From Streptomyces musisoli (GTDB lineage: Bacteria > Actinomycetota > Actinomycetes > Streptomycetales > Streptomycetaceae), in the NCBI RefSeq assembly GCF_016741855.1, contig NZ_JAERRH010000004.1, positions 124,001-188,000 on the forward strand: a stretch of 64,000 nt of DNA, in the 5' to 3' direction. Below, piece after piece: positions 38,399 to 47,588 of the stretch. Position numbers and translations under genes: made by a program. The notes beneath the pieces are model-generated. The model saw only the letters and a list, made by a program, of their open reading frames with translations. It searched no databases and was not told the origin of the DNA. How positions within the stretch are numbered: the first letter of the stretch is position 1; the number at the start of each line of letters is the position of its first letter.

Positions 38399-39973
38399 GT
38401 GATCGATATCAACGAGTCCGTGATGCAGTTCCTTCTGGCATTCGTCGTCGTCGGCCCGCTCCTCGGCGCCGCCGCCGCTCTCCTGCCGGCTCCGCCCGGA
38501 CTGAAGGGGAAGTCACCCGGGCAGGCGGTGCTGCGGCACGGCGTGGCCGTCACCGGCGCGGTCCTCATCGCCGCGATCGTCCTCGCGCTCGGCTTCGACC
38601 ACGACCATCCGTCGAAGATGCAGGCCACGACCGACATCAGCTGGATCCCCGCACTCGACGTGCGGATCCACCTCGGCATCGACGGCATCTCCCTCCCCCT
38701 TCTGGTCCTGACCGCGCTGCTGACCTTCCTCTGCGCGCTCTACTCGTACTTCAAGCCGCCGGCGGGCCCGACCCCGAAGGCGTTCGTCGCGCTGGTCCTC
38801 CTGCTCGAGTCCGGCACCCTCGCCACCTTCGCCGTCCTCGACCTGCTGCTGTTCTTCCTCGCGTTCGAGACGGTGCTCATCCCGATGTACTTCCTCATCG
38901 CCCGCTGGGGCGGCGAGGGCCGGACCCGGGCCGCCTGGAGGTTCATCCTCTTCACGCTGCTCGGCTCCGTGGTCATGCTGCTCGGCCTGCTCCTGATCGG
39001 AATCAAGGCGGGCACGTTCGACATGGTGGCACTCGCCACTGACAACGGCCGGTCGCTGACCGCGTCCGTGCAGGTCATCGCCGTTCTGGCGATCGGGATC
39101 GGGCTCGCGGTGAAGACGCCGATGTGGCCGCTGCACAGCTGGCTGCCCGACGCCCACACCGCCGCGCCGACCGTCGGCTCGGTGCTGCTGGCCGGCGTCC
39201 TGCTGAAGATGGGCACCTACGGGTTCGTGCGCATCCTGCTGCCGGTCGCACCGGACGGCTTCCGCACGTTCGCGCCGTACCTCGCCGCGTTCGCCGTCGT
39301 CGGCATCATCTACGGATCCCTGGCCTGCCTGGCCCTCGCCAAGCAGGGCGCGAAGGGCGACCTCAAGCGCCTCATCGCCTACTCCTCCGTCGGCCACATG
39401 GGCTTCGTCCTGCTCGGCATCGCCACCATGACCCCGACCGGCGTGAACGGCGCCCTCTTCGCCAACATCGCCCACGGCCTCATCACCGGCCTGCTGTTCT
39501 TCCTGGTCGGCGCGCTGAAGGACCGCACCGGCAGCACCGACCTCGACACCCTTGCCGAGGAGACCGGCGCCGCCCTGTACGGCAAGGCCCCGCACCTCGG
39601 CGGGCTCCTCGCCTTCGGCGCCGTCGCCTCCCTCGGCCTGCCCGGACTCGCCGGCTTCTGGGGCGAGATGCTCGCCCTGTTCGGCTCCTTCGAGCCCGCC
39701 GCGGGCCTCAGCCGGCCGGCCTTCCTCACCTTCATGGCGATCGGCGCGTTCGGCACCCTGCTGACGGCCGCGTACATGCTGATCGTGGTCCGCCGGGTCT
39801 GCATGGGCGGCATCGAGAACGAGACCCCGAAGCTCGCCGACGTCCACGGGTACGAGTTCGCCGCCTGGACCCCGCTCGTCGCCCTCACCGTCCTCGCCGG
39901 ACTGTGGCCGAAGACCCTGCTCGGCCTGACCGACCCGGCCGTGCAGCAGCTCCTCGCAGGAGGCTCCCGATGA
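38399..39973 (+). CDS. nuoM: NADH-quinone oxidoreductase subunit M
   Basis: A 524-residue proton-pumping subunit, fourteen transmembrane helices. LIPMYFLIARWGGEGRTRAAWRF, VKTPMWPLHSWLPDAHTAAPTVGSVLLAGVLLKMGTYGFVR and AYSSVGHMGFVLLGI carry the conserved lysine, histidine and glutamate of the antiporter fold. GTG at 38399. The gene ends within 4 bp of the nuoN ATG. Confidence 0.95.
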   Translation: MIDINESVMQFLLAFVVVGPLLGAAAALLPAPPGLKGKSPGQAVLRHGVAVTGAVLIAAIVLALGFDHDHPSKMQATTDISWIPALDVRIHLGIDGISLPLLVLTALLTFLCALYSYFKPPAGPTPKAFVALVLLLESGTLATFAVLDLLLFFLAFETVLIPMYFLIARWGGEGRTRAAWRFILFTLLGSVVMLLGLLLIGIKAGTFDMVALATDNGRSLTASVQVIAVLAIGIGLAVKTPMWPLHSWLPDAHTAAPTVGSVLLAGVLLKMGTYGFVRILLPVAPDGFRTFAPYLAAFAVVGIIYGSLACLALAKQGAKGDLKRLIAYSSVGHMGFVLLGIATMTPTGVNGALFANIAHGLITGLLFFLVGALKDRTGSTDLDTLAEETGAALYGKAPHLGGLLAFGAVASLGLPGLAGFWGEMLALFGSFEPAAGLSRPAFLTFMAIGAFGTLLTAAYMLIVVRRVCMGGIENETPKLADVHGYEFAAWTPLVALTVLAGLWPKTLLGLTDPAVQQLLAGGSR

Positions 39974-41487
39974 GCACCCAGCCCCTTGCCGAGTCGCTCG
40001 TCCAGTCCGTCGACTGGCTCGCGATCGCCCCGCCCACCATCACGGCCGTCGTGGCGCTCGGTGTCCTCGTCGCCGACCTGTTCGTACCGGAGACCCGGAA
40101 GGCCGTGCTCGGCTGGGTCTCGGTCGCGGGACTCGCCGCGGCGGCCGTGATGCTCCTGCCCCTGCTGGACGGCGACCGCAGCACCTTCTGCCTCACCGGC
40201 CCCACGCGCGCGTGCAGCTACACGGCCGACCACTTCACCCTCGTCATCCAGTTCCTGGTCCTCGGCGGCGCCCTGCTCGCGGCCCTGCTGTCCGTCACCC
40301 ACCTGGACGACGACCGGCGGCGCGTCCCGGCCGGCGAGTTCTGGTTCCTGCTGCTGTCCTCCGCGGCCGGCGCCGCCCTGCTGCCCGCCTCCCGCGACCT
40401 GGCCACCCTGATCGTCGCCCTGGAGGTCGCCTCCCTGCCCGCCTTCGCCCTCGTCGGCATCCGGCACGGCGACAAGCGGTCCTCCGAGGCCGCCCTGAAG
40501 TTCTTCCTGTCCTCGGTCACCGCCACCGCGGTCAGCCTGATGGGCATCAGCTTCGTCTACGCCTCCACCGGCACCCTCTACCTCACCCAGGTCGCCCAGC
40601 GCCTGCCGCACGTCGACGGACAACTGCACACCCTCGCCCAGGCCGGTGTCGTCCTCACCCTCGTCGGCTTCGCCTTCAAAACGGCCGCCGTGCCCTTCCA
40701 CTTCTGGGTGCCCGACACCTATGTGGGCGCGCCCCTGCCCGTCGCCGCCTACCTGTCCGTCGTCGGCAAGGCCGTCGGCTTCTCCGGGCTCATCCTCGTC
40801 ACCGTCGTCGCGTTCCCCTCGTACGCCGACGTCTGGGGGCCCGCGCTCGCCGCCCTCGCCGCCCTCACCATGACCGTCGGCAACGTCGCCGCCCTGCGCC
40901 AGCAGGCCACGCGCGCGTACAGCGCCGTACGGCTGCTCGCCTGGTCCTCCGTCGGCCAGGCCGGCTACCTGCTGGTGCCGATCGCCGCCGCCGGTTACAC
41001 CAAGGACGCCGAGAAGGCGATCGGCTCCACGGTCGCCTACGCCCTGATGTACGCCGCCGTGAACCTCGGCGCCTTCGCCGTCGCCGCCCTCGTGGGCCGC
41101 GGCCGGGCGCTGAACCGGATCAGCGACTACCGGGGCCTGTACGCCACCAACCCGCTCAGCGCACTCCTGCTGGCCTTCTTCCTGCTGTGCCTGGCCGGCC
41201 TGCCGCCGGGCGTCATCGGGCTGTTCGCCAAGGTCACCGTGTTCTCGGCGGCCGTGGACGCGGGCCTCGGCTGGCTCGCCGTCGTCATGGCCGTCAACGT
41301 CGTGATCGCCCTCTTCTACTACCTCCAGTGGACGGCCCTGCTGTTCCGTGCCCCCGAGGGCGAGCCCGCACGGCACCGCGTCCCGGCCCCCCTCACGGCC
41401 GCCCTCGCCCTCACCGGAGTCCTCGGCGTCGCCCTCTCCGGAGTGCCCCAGCTGGTCCTCCGCTTCGCGGCCACCGGACTGTTCTAG
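39970..41487 (+). CDS. nuoN: NADH-quinone oxidoreductase subunit N
   Basis: A 505-residue proton-pumping subunit with about fourteen transmembrane helices. Signatures seen are LPAFALVGIRHGDKRSSEAALKFFLSS, AFKTAAVPFHFWVPDTYVGAPLPVAAYLS and LLAWSSVGQAGYLL, plus LCLAGLPPGVIGLFAKV near the end. It is the last gene of the cluster; a repeat and a hairpin follow. The C-terminal codons (RFAATGLF) are the first unit of a 23-24-bp tandem repeat that continues past the stop. Confidence 0.95.
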   Translation: MSTQPLAESLVQSVDWLAIAPPTITAVVALGVLVADLFVPETRKAVLGWVSVAGLAAAAVMLLPLLDGDRSTFCLTGPTRACSYTADHFTLVIQFLVLGGALLAALLSVTHLDDDRRRVPAGEFWFLLLSSAAGAALLPASRDLATLIVALEVASLPAFALVGIRHGDKRSSEAALKFFLSSVTATAVSLMGISFVYASTGTLYLTQVAQRLPHVDGQLHTLAQAGVVLTLVGFAFKTAAVPFHFWVPDTYVGAPLPVAAYLSVVGKAVGFSGLILVTVVAFPSYADVWGPALAALAALTMTVGNVAALRQQATRAYSAVRLLAWSSVGQAGYLLVPIAAAGYTKDAEKAIGSTVAYALMYAAVNLGAFAVAALVGRGRALNRISDYRGLYATNPLSALLLAFFLLCLAGLPPGVIGLFAKVTVFSAAVDAGLGWLAVVMAVNVVIALFYYLQWTALLFRAPEGEPARHRVPAPLTAALALTGVLGVALSGVPQLVLRFAATGLF

Positions 41488-41536
41488 TCCGCGGCCACCG
41501 GCTGTTCCGGTCCGCGGCCACGCGGCTGTTCCAGGA
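41466..41536 (+). repeat. 23-24-bp tandem repeat crossing the nuoN stop
   Basis: Three units start at 41466, 41490 and 41513, each close to CGCGGCCACCGGCTGTTCC. The first encodes the end of NuoN; the stop TAG lies inside unit 1 and the others are non-coding. Confidence 0.8.
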
Positions 41537-41540
41537 CTCT

Positions 41541-41581
41541 TCACGCGCGCGCGGGGCACCCGTTGCACCACGCGCGCGTGA
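41541..41581 (+). terminator. Hairpin terminator after the nuo cluster
   Basis: Perfect 11-bp inverted repeat, arms 41541-41551 and 41571-41581 (TCACGCGCGCG and its complement), with a 19-nt loop, about 55 bp past nuoN. The right arm is part of a CACGCGCGCGTG palindrome. Confidence 0.6.
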
Positions 41582-41724
41582 GGCCGAACCAGTACGTCAC
41601 CCACTCGGCCCATGCGCGCCACCGCACGTACCAGGGAACTCGTGGCCGCCGCCTGGCGTTGTCCTCAGCGGGAGGGTCCACTGGATCAGAGTGTTCCCCA
41701 GCTGCACGACTTGGAGGGCGCACC

Positions 41725-42585
41725 GTGCACCGCCGGCACAACGGGCTCAGGACCGCAGTACTCCTCGGGGGTCTGTCCGCACTCATCATCGTCATCGGCA
41801 GCTTCTTCGGCCGCGCCGGGCTGATCGTCGCCGTCGTGGTGGCGCTCGCCACGAACGCGTACGCGTACTGGAACAGCGACAAGCTGGCGCTCCGCGCGAT
41901 GCGCGCCCGCCCGGTCAGCGAGTTCGAGGCCCCGGCGCTGTACCGGATGGTGCGCGAGCTCTCCACGCAGGCCCGCCAGCCCATGCCCCGGCTGTACATC
42001 TCGCCGACGGAGGCCCCGAACGCCTTCGCCACGGGCCGCAACCCGCGCAACGCGGCCGTGTGCTGCACCGAGGGCATCCTGCGCCTGCTGGACGAGCGCG
42101 AGCTGCGCGGCGTCATCGGCCACGAGCTGAGCCACGTCTACAACCGGGACATCCTCATCTCCTCGGTCGCCGGCGCCCTCGCCTCCGTGATCATGTTCCT
42201 GGTGAACTTCGCCTGGCTGATCCCGGTGGGCCGCTCGGACGACGACGAGGGCCCCGGCCTGTTCGGCATGCTGCTGATCATGATCCTCGGCCCGCTCGCC
42301 GCCACCCTCATCCAGCTGGCCGTGAGCCGCTCCCGGGAGTACGAGGCGGACGCCTCCGGAGCCCAGCTCACCGGCGACCCGCTCGCCCTCGCCAGCGCCC
42401 TGCGCAAGCTGGAGACGGGCACCAAGCAGCTTCCGCTGCCCCCCGAGCCCCGGATCGAGACGGCGAGCCACATGATGATCGCCAACCCCTTCCGCCCGGG
42501 GCAGGGGCTCTCCAAGATGTTCTCCACGCACCCGCCGATGGCGGAGCGCATCGCCCGACTCGAGAAGATGGCAGGTCGCCCGTGA
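41725..42585 (+). CDS. htpX: HtpX-family membrane zinc protease
   Basis: A 286-residue M48 metalloprotease with two N-terminal transmembrane segments ([19 protein letters not shown], then [18 protein letters not shown]) and two further ones after the active site. The zinc site is HELSH in [17 protein letters not shown], with the third ligand glutamate in [11 protein letters not shown]. HtpX degrades damaged membrane proteins. GTG at 41725 follows GGAGGG. It is coupled to the YccF gene by a 4-bp overlap and lies 237 bp beyond nuoN, so it is likely a separate unit. Confidence 0.93.
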   Translation: MHRRHNGLRTAVLLGGLSALIIVIGSFFGRAGLIVAVVVALATNAYAYWNSDKLALRAMRARPVSEFEAPALYRMVRELSTQARQPMPRLYISPTEAPNAFATGRNPRNAAVCCTEGILRLLDERELRGVIGHELSHVYNRDILISSVAGALASVIMFLVNFAWLIPVGRSDDDEGPGLFGMLLIMILGPLAATLIQLAVSRSREYEADASGAQLTGDPLALASALRKLETGTKQLPLPPEPRIETASHMMIANPFRPGQGLSKMFSTHPPMAERIARLEKMAGRP

Positions 42586-42974
42586 AGACCATCCTGAACG
42601 TCATCTGGCTCGTCCTGAGCGGCTTCTGGCTGTTCCTCGCCTACCTGCTCGCCGGCCTCCTGCTGTGCATCACGATCATCGGCATCCCCTTCGGGATCGC
42701 CGCCTTCCGCATCGGCCTCTACGCCCTCTGGCCGTTCGGGTACACCACGGTCGAGCGGCATGACGCGGGCGCCCCGTCCTGCGTCGGCAACGTCCTGTGG
42801 CTGGTCCTGGCCGGCTGGTGGCTGGCGCTCGCCCACATCGCCACCGGCATCGCCCTGTGCATCACGATCATCGGCATCCCGTTCGGCATCGCCAACTTCA
42901 AACTGATCCCGGTCTCCCTGCTTCCGCTGGGCCGCGAGATCGTCCGCACCGACGAGCCGTTCGCCGTCCGCTGA
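42582..42974 (+). CDS. YccF-domain membrane protein
   Basis: A 130-residue membrane protein consisting of two copies of the YccF unit: [27 protein letters not shown] and [27 protein letters not shown]. The repeated [12 protein letters not shown] marks internal duplication. Four membrane segments are predicted. The family has no proven function. The start GTG overlaps the htpX stop, so the pair probably act together in membrane quality control. Confidence 0.9.
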   Translation: MKTILNVIWLVLSGFWLFLAYLLAGLLLCITIIGIPFGIAAFRIGLYALWPFGYTTVERHDAGAPSCVGNVLWLVLAGWWLALAHIATGIALCITIIGIPFGIANFKLIPVSLLPLGREIVRTDEPFAVR

Positions 42975-43017
42975 CCCATCCGGCCCCGAACGCCCGTCAG
43001 GCCCGCCGACGGCACCC

Positions 43018-44271
43018 TCACGCCCCGCGCCGGCCCGCCCGCCACGTCCGTACGCCATAGGCCGCCACGCCCACCGCGAGCACGCCCGCACCCACGGCCA
43101 CCGAGGCCGCGGGCAGCGCGCACGCCAGGGTCGCGCAGCCCAGGAGACCCACCGCGGGCACCACGCGGGACGGCGGGGCCGCGCTCAGCGTCCAGGCCGA
43201 GGCGTTGGCGACGGCGTAGTAGACCAGCACGCCGAAGGACGAGAAACCGATCGCGCCGCGCACGTCCACCGTCGCGGCCAGTACGGCGACCACCGCGCCC
43301 ACGGCCGCCTCCGCCCGGTGCGGCACCCGGAACCGCGGGTGCACGGCCGCCAGCGCACCCGGCAGGTGCCCGTCCCGCGCCATGGCGAGCGTCGTACGCG
43401 ACACCCCGAGGATCAGCGAGAGCAGAGCCCCCAGCGCGGCCACGGCCGCCCCGGCCCGCACCACCGGCACGAGCCCCGGCACCCCGGCCGCCCGCACCGC
43501 GTCGGCCAGCGGCGCCGCCGTCTGCCCGAGCCGGCCGGCACCGAGGACGGCGAGCACGGCGATGGTCACGCACGCGTACACCACCAGAGCGATGCCCAGG
43601 GCCCACGGGATCGCCCGCGGAATCGTGCGCGCAGGATCGCGCACCTCCTCCCCGAGGGTGGCGATCCGCGCGTATCCGGCGAACGCGAAGAACAGCAGCC
43701 CAGCCGCCTGGAGCACCCCGCCCGCACCCGACGACAGGCCGACGTCCAGCCGGCCCGCCTCGGCCCGCCCGGAGGTGAGGCACGCGGCGACCACGGCCGT
43801 GAGAACGGCCAGCACGACGGCCACGATCAGCCGCGTCAACCACGCCGACTTCTGGATGCCGCCGTAGTTCACGGCGGTCAGGGCCAGCACGGCGGCGACC
43901 GCCACCGCGTGCGCCTGTCCCGGCCACACGTACGCGCCCACGGTGAGCGCCATCGCCGCACAGGAGGCCGTCTTGCCGACCACGAACGCCCAGCCGGCCA
44001 GGTGCCCCCAGAAGGAACCCAGCCGCTCCCTGCCGTACACGTACGTGCCGCCCGACGCCGGGTAGCGGGCGGCGAGCCGGGCCGAGGACATGGCGTTGCA
44101 GTAGGCCACCACGGCCGCGACGGCCAGCCCGGCCGGCAGCCCGGACCCGGCCGCCCGTGCGGCCGGTCCCGGAGCGGAGAAGACGCCGGCGCCGATCATC
44201 GCACCGAGGCCGACGACCACGGCGTCCCGCACCCCCAGACCGCGGCGCAGACCAGTACCTGTAGGTGTCAT
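43018..44271 (-). CDS. APC-family amino acid/polyamine permease
   Basis: A 417-residue transporter with about twelve transmembrane helices. The first helix has the unwound signature GLGAMIGAGVFSAPGPAARAAG, and the sixth region FFAFAGYARIATLGEEVRDPARTIPRAI contains the typical family motif. It probably imports or exchanges amino acids. ATG at 44271 (MTPTGTGLRRGLG) is preferred over the longer Arg-rich form. It converges on the YccF gene and diverges from the GlsB-type gene. Confidence 0.88.
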   Translation of the reverse strand: MTPTGTGLRRGLGVRDAVVVGLGAMIGAGVFSAPGPAARAAGSGLPAGLAVAAVVAYCNAMSSARLAARYPASGGTYVYGRERLGSFWGHLAGWAFVVGKTASCAAMALTVGAYVWPGQAHAVAVAAVLALTAVNYGGIQKSAWLTRLIVAVVLAVLTAVVAACLTSGRAEAGRLDVGLSSGAGGVLQAAGLLFFAFAGYARIATLGEEVRDPARTIPRAIPWALGIALVVYACVTIAVLAVLGAGRLGQTAAPLADAVRAAGVPGLVPVVRAGAAVAALGALLSLILGVSRTTLAMARDGHLPGALAAVHPRFRVPHRAEAAVGAVVAVLAATVDVRGAIGFSSFGVLVYYAVANASAWTLSAAPPSRVVPAVGLLGCATLACALPAASVAVGAGVLAVGVAAYGVRTWRAGRRGA

Positions 44272-44426
44272 GCGCCGCACCCTACTGAGCGCGGCAACCG
44301 GCGGCCGGGCCCGTGACGTCCTCTTCATCGACACGGCACGAACACGCGCGCGACGGACGGCGGGTCCTCACCGGAAACCTAGGGCCCGGACAGTGCGGAC
44401 ACAGCGCGGAAGGGCAGGTTCACGGC

Positions 44427-44693
44427 ATGAGCATCATCGGTTGGATCATCCTCGGACTGCTGGCCGGAGCCATCGCCAAGGTCCTGCTGCCGGGACGTGA
44501 CCCCGGCGGCTTCATCGGCACGACTCTCATCGGCGTCGCGGGCGCGTTCATCGGGGGCTGGATCTCGGCCCGCTGGCTCGACCACCCGGTCAGCAAGCAC
44601 TTCTACGACGGCGCGACCTGGGCCGCGGCCATCGGCGGCTCCCTGGTGCTGCTGATCGTCTACCGCATCCTGTTCGGCAACTCCCGCGACTGA
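44427..44693 (+). CDS. GlsB/YeaQ/YmgE-family membrane protein
   Basis: An 88-residue membrane protein with three hydrophobic helices: IIGWIILGLLAGAIAKVLLPG, GFIGTTLIGVAGAFIGGWIS and AAAIGGSLVLLIVYRILFG. These transglycosylase-associated stress proteins are found in many bacteria, with unknown mechanism. The motif LLPGRDPGGFIGT between helices 1 and 2 is the family hallmark. It ends shortly before a bidirectional terminator shared with yajQ. Confidence 0.9.
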   Translation: MSIIGWIILGLLAGAIAKVLLPGRDPGGFIGTTLIGVAGAFIGGWISARWLDHPVSKHFYDGATWAAAIGGSLVLLIVYRILFGNSRD

Positions 44694-44729
44694 GCGCGGC
44701 ACGCCGGTGCGGGGCGCCGGTTCAGCACG

Positions 44730-44762
44730 GAAGGGTGGGCACCACGGGGGTGCCCACCCTTC
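44730..44762. terminator. Bidirectional terminator
   Basis: Perfect 14-bp inverted repeat, arms 44730-44743 and 44749-44762, 5-nt loop, between the convergent GlsB-type and yajQ genes. Confidence 0.85.
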
Positions 44763-44789
44763 TCCTCAGGCTTCTTCGTCCTGCCTGTC

Positions 44790-45278
44790 CTACCGGTAGT
44801 TCACGAACTGCAGCGCGAAGTCGAAGTCCTTGCCCTTGAGCAGGGCGATCACGGTCTGCAGGTCGTCGCGGCTCTTGGAGCTGACCCGCAGCTCGTCACC
44901 CTGGACCTGGGCCTTGATGCCCTTGGGGCCCTCGTCGCGGATGATCTTCGCCACCTTCTTCGCGTTCTCCTGGGAGATGCCCTCCTCGATCGAGGCGAAG
45001 ATCTTGTACTCCTTGCCGGAGAGCTGGGGCTCGCCCGCGTCCAGTGCCTTCAGCGAGATACCGCGCTTGATCAGCTTGGACTGGAAGACGTCGAGGACGG
45101 CCTTCACCCGGTCTTCGGAGTTCGCCTCCATGAGGATCTTTTCACCGGACCACGAGATCGAGGCACCCACGCCCTTGAAGTCGTAGCGCTGCGAGATCTC
45201 CTTGGCGGCCTGGTTGAGGGCGTTGTCGACCTCCTGCCGCTCGACCTTCGAGACGATGTCGAAACTGGAGTCGGCCAT
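44790..45278 (-). CDS. yajQ: YajQ-family nucleotide-binding protein
   Basis: A 162-residue cytoplasmic protein of two similar alpha-beta domains. [24 protein letters not shown], the conserved SQRYDFKG and [17 protein letters not shown] are diagnostic. Xanthomonas YajQ binds cyclic di-GMP and works with a transcription factor; other members bind nucleotides or tRNA, so the role here is not certain. The start at 45278 matches family length exactly. The next plus-strand feature is tRNA-Tyr. Confidence 0.93.
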   Translation of the reverse strand: MADSSFDIVSKVERQEVDNALNQAAKEISQRYDFKGVGASISWSGEKILMEANSEDRVKAVLDVFQSKLIKRGISLKALDAGEPQLSGKEYKIFASIEEGISQENAKKVAKIIRDEGPKGIKAQVQGDELRVSSKSRDDLQTVIALLKGKDFDFALQFVNYR

Positions 45279-45504
45279 GTCCTGTGGCTCCTTGTATCGG
45301 GTGCGTATCGGGTGCGTGCCGGCGTGCGCGGCGGCGACCGCCGGGCCCGGTCCAGGACCGGGCCGCATCCGCACCAGCCTAGCCACCTCGCGACCCCGGG
45401 GGTGGAGATCAACCGGGTGGCGGAGCACCCCCGTCTATCGGGTATTGTTTACGTCGTTGCCGGGGAACACCGCCGAAAGCGGGGTTCGAGCGGCATCAAA
45501 ACCC

Positions 45505-45586
45505 GGCGGTGTGCCCGAGCGGCCAAAGGGAGCAGACTGTAAATCTGCCGGCTCAGCCTTCCCAGGTTCGAATCCTGGCGCCGCCA
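45505..45586 (+). tRNA. tRNA-Tyr (GTA)
   Basis: 82-nt class II tRNA with a long variable arm. The acceptor stem is GGCGGTG with CGCCGCC (one G-U pair), anticodon stem GCAGA/TCTGC with loop CTGTAAA, and T arm ending GGTTCGAATCC. Discriminator A at 45586; no CCA is encoded. Confidence 0.97.
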
Positions 45587-45598
45587 CGCTGAGTAAGG

Positions 45599-45634
45599 CC
45601 CCCTCCTAACTGCGGATACGCAGAGTGGAGGGGG
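45599..45634 (+). terminator. Terminator after tRNA-Tyr
   Basis: Outer stem CCCCCTCC/GGAGGGGG (45599-45606, 45627-45634), inner stem CTGCG/CGCAG (45610-45614, 45619-45623), followed by TCTTTG. Confidence 0.85.
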
Positions 45635-46043
45635 TCTTTGCGTTGGTCGGCGACATTCGAGCAGATCCAGAAATTGCCGACTTGTCTCACTTGTTCCGCG
45701 GCTGAAGCACCCGCGCTGGAGCACCTGCGCCGGAGCACCTGCTGGAGAGGGACTGCTTCAGCAGCCCGCCAGGGTGAGCCACGCGCGGCCCGCGATCTTC
45801 CCCGCGTCCCGGAGCTGTCGGGCCGACAGCCGACGGGCGACGGACGACCGGCCAGGGAGACCGGCCGATTGGTCGACGCCACTTCCCGGGCGGCTCCGAA
45901 ACGCGAGACTCTGGTGGACGGTGACCGCGGAGCCTCGAACAAATACCGGCTGAAGCGCATCTCACGCTGTGGGGAGCCCACCTCGGCTCCTACGGTCCTC
46001 AGCGCGACGGGCACCGTCGCGACCTACCGAAGGAGGCCAGCCG
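45635..46043. other. Intergenic region without a gene
   Basis: 409 bp before the GH3 gene. It has an imperfect repeat of GGAGCACCTGCGC near 45715-45745 and lower G+C than the coding parts, and holds the GH3 promoter. AAGGAGG at about 46030 serves the next start. Nothing else was recognised. Confidence 0.5.
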
Positions 46044-47303
46044 ATGAACCTCCCGTCGTACCGTGACCGCACCAGCACGACAGCACCACCACGGCTCCCG
46101 GGCCGGGCCGCGAAGGCGAGGAGACTGAGCGCCACCGCCGCGGCGGCGATGCTGCTGACGGGCTGGGCTGCGGACACCCTCACGTCATCCCCGTCCACCA
46201 GTGGCCCCGGCCTACCCTCCGCCAGGCACATCCACTCCCCGACGTCCTCCGCGCCGGACCGCGCCGCAGCCGCCGCCTGCACCAACAGCACGAAGCTGGC
46301 CGGGTGGTCGAACCGTCGGCTGGCCATGCTGACCATCGCCGTCCCGGTGTCGGAGGCCTCGGTGTCCGACGCCACTCCCGAGGTGAGCGCCGGTGCGGGC
46401 GGTGTGATCCTGTTCGGCAGCAAGGCGCCCTCCGACCTCGGCGCCCGGCTGACCACCCTGAAGTCCCACGTACCCGGGCACCTGGGCCTGCTGGTGATGA
46501 CCGACGAGGAGGGCGGCGGCATCCAGCGCATGGCGAACCTCGCCGGGTCCCTGCCCTGGCCCGCGTACATGGGCGCGCACTGGACCCCGGACCAGATCCA
46601 GCAGAACGTCACGAAGGTCGCCACCAGGATGGCGGCCGCCCAGGTGAACATGGACCTCGCGCCGGTGGTCGACGTCGACGGCAGGAACGTGGCCCCCGGC
46701 AGGACCAACCCCGACGGATGGCGGTCCTTCAGCGGCAGCACCTCGGTGGTCTCCAAGGACGGCGTCGCGTACATGAACGGGCTGCGTGCCGGACACGTGA
46801 TCCCGGTCGTCAAGCACTTCCCGGGCCTCGGCGGCTCCAGCTACAACTCGGACTTCGGTCCCGCCCGCACCCTGCCCTGGTCCACCCTGCAAAAGGTGGC
46901 CATCCCGCCGTTCACCGCGGCCATCAAGGCGGGCGCCCCGGCCATCATGGTCTCGAACAACGTCGTTCCGGGCCTGGGCACCAATCCGGCGAGCCTGTCG
47001 CCGACCGGCATCAACACCGTGCTGCGCGGCCGGCTGGGCTTCAAGGGGCTGGTGATCACCGACTCCCTCAGCGCCAAGGCGATCTCCGCCGCCGGCTTCA
47101 GCGTCCCCGCCGCCTCCGTCCAGGCCCTGCGCTCAGGCGCCGACATGGTCCTGTTCGACCTGGGGAGCAATGTCGGCTCCCAGACGTCCTCGATCGCCAC
47201 GGCGATCACCGATGCGGTGGCCGGCGGACACCTCGCCCGCAGCCGGCTGATCGACGCGGCGGGACACGTCCTGGCCGTCCGGCACGTGAACCTCTGTTCC
47301 TGA
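46044..47303 (+). CDS. Secreted glycoside hydrolase family 3 protein (NagZ-like)
   Basis: A 419-residue exported hydrolase. The N-terminus has an Arg-rich region and a hydrophobic segment (LSATAAAAMLLTGWAADTL), then a Ser/Pro linker. The TIM-barrel GH3 core starts near residue 90: GGVILFGSK, LLVMTDEEGGGIQRMA, MDLAPVVDV, and the catalytic nucleophile aspartate in LVITDSLSAKAI. The loop with the acid/base His-Asp dyad of NagZ (KHFPGHGxxxxDSH) reads KHFPGLGGSSYNSDFG, so Asp has become Asn and the catalytic His has become Asp. Activity may differ from N-acetylglucosaminidase. Start ATG is preceded by AAGGAGG. Confidence 0.88.
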   Translation: MNLPSYRDRTSTTAPPRLPGRAAKARRLSATAAAAMLLTGWAADTLTSSPSTSGPGLPSARHIHSPTSSAPDRAAAAACTNSTKLAGWSNRRLAMLTIAVPVSEASVSDATPEVSAGAGGVILFGSKAPSDLGARLTTLKSHVPGHLGLLVMTDEEGGGIQRMANLAGSLPWPAYMGAHWTPDQIQQNVTKVATRMAAAQVNMDLAPVVDVDGRNVAPGRTNPDGWRSFSGSTSVVSKDGVAYMNGLRAGHVIPVVKHFPGLGGSSYNSDFGPARTLPWSTLQKVAIPPFTAAIKAGAPAIMVSNNVVPGLGTNPASLSPTGINTVLRGRLGFKGLVITDSLSAKAISAAGFSVPAASVQALRSGADMVLFDLGSNVGSQTSSIATAITDAVAGGHLARSRLIDAAGHVLAVRHVNLCS

Positions 47304-47335
47304 GGCCGCGAGTCCGCCGGTCCCCACGACGCCCA

Positions 47336-47440
47336 GGACGTCTTCGACGCCAGGGCCGAACGCGTCACAAGGCGTCTTCGACGCCCAGGGCCGACCGCGC
47401 CACAAGGCGTCCTGGACGCCCAAGGCCGAACGCGCCACGA
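47336..47440 (+). repeat. 35-bp tandem repeat, three units
   Basis: Units start at 47336, 47371 and 47406, each close to GGCGTCTTCGACGCCCAGGG. The array lies just after the GH3 gene. The gap 47304-47592 shows no other gene; a frame containing EEDATAAFREWM near 47440 hints at an eroded sigma-factor N-terminus but is too short to support. Confidence 0.8.
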
Positions 47441-47588
47441 GGAGGACGCGACCGCCGCCTTCCGCGAGTGGATGCGGTCCTCGGCCGCTCGGGCCGACCA
47501 CGCTTGGCCGTGCCCGCGCGCACGGCCGTACTGCGACTGCTCACCGGTGAGAGTGACGCCGTGCCGGTCAGCCGGCTCGCCGGCCGCG

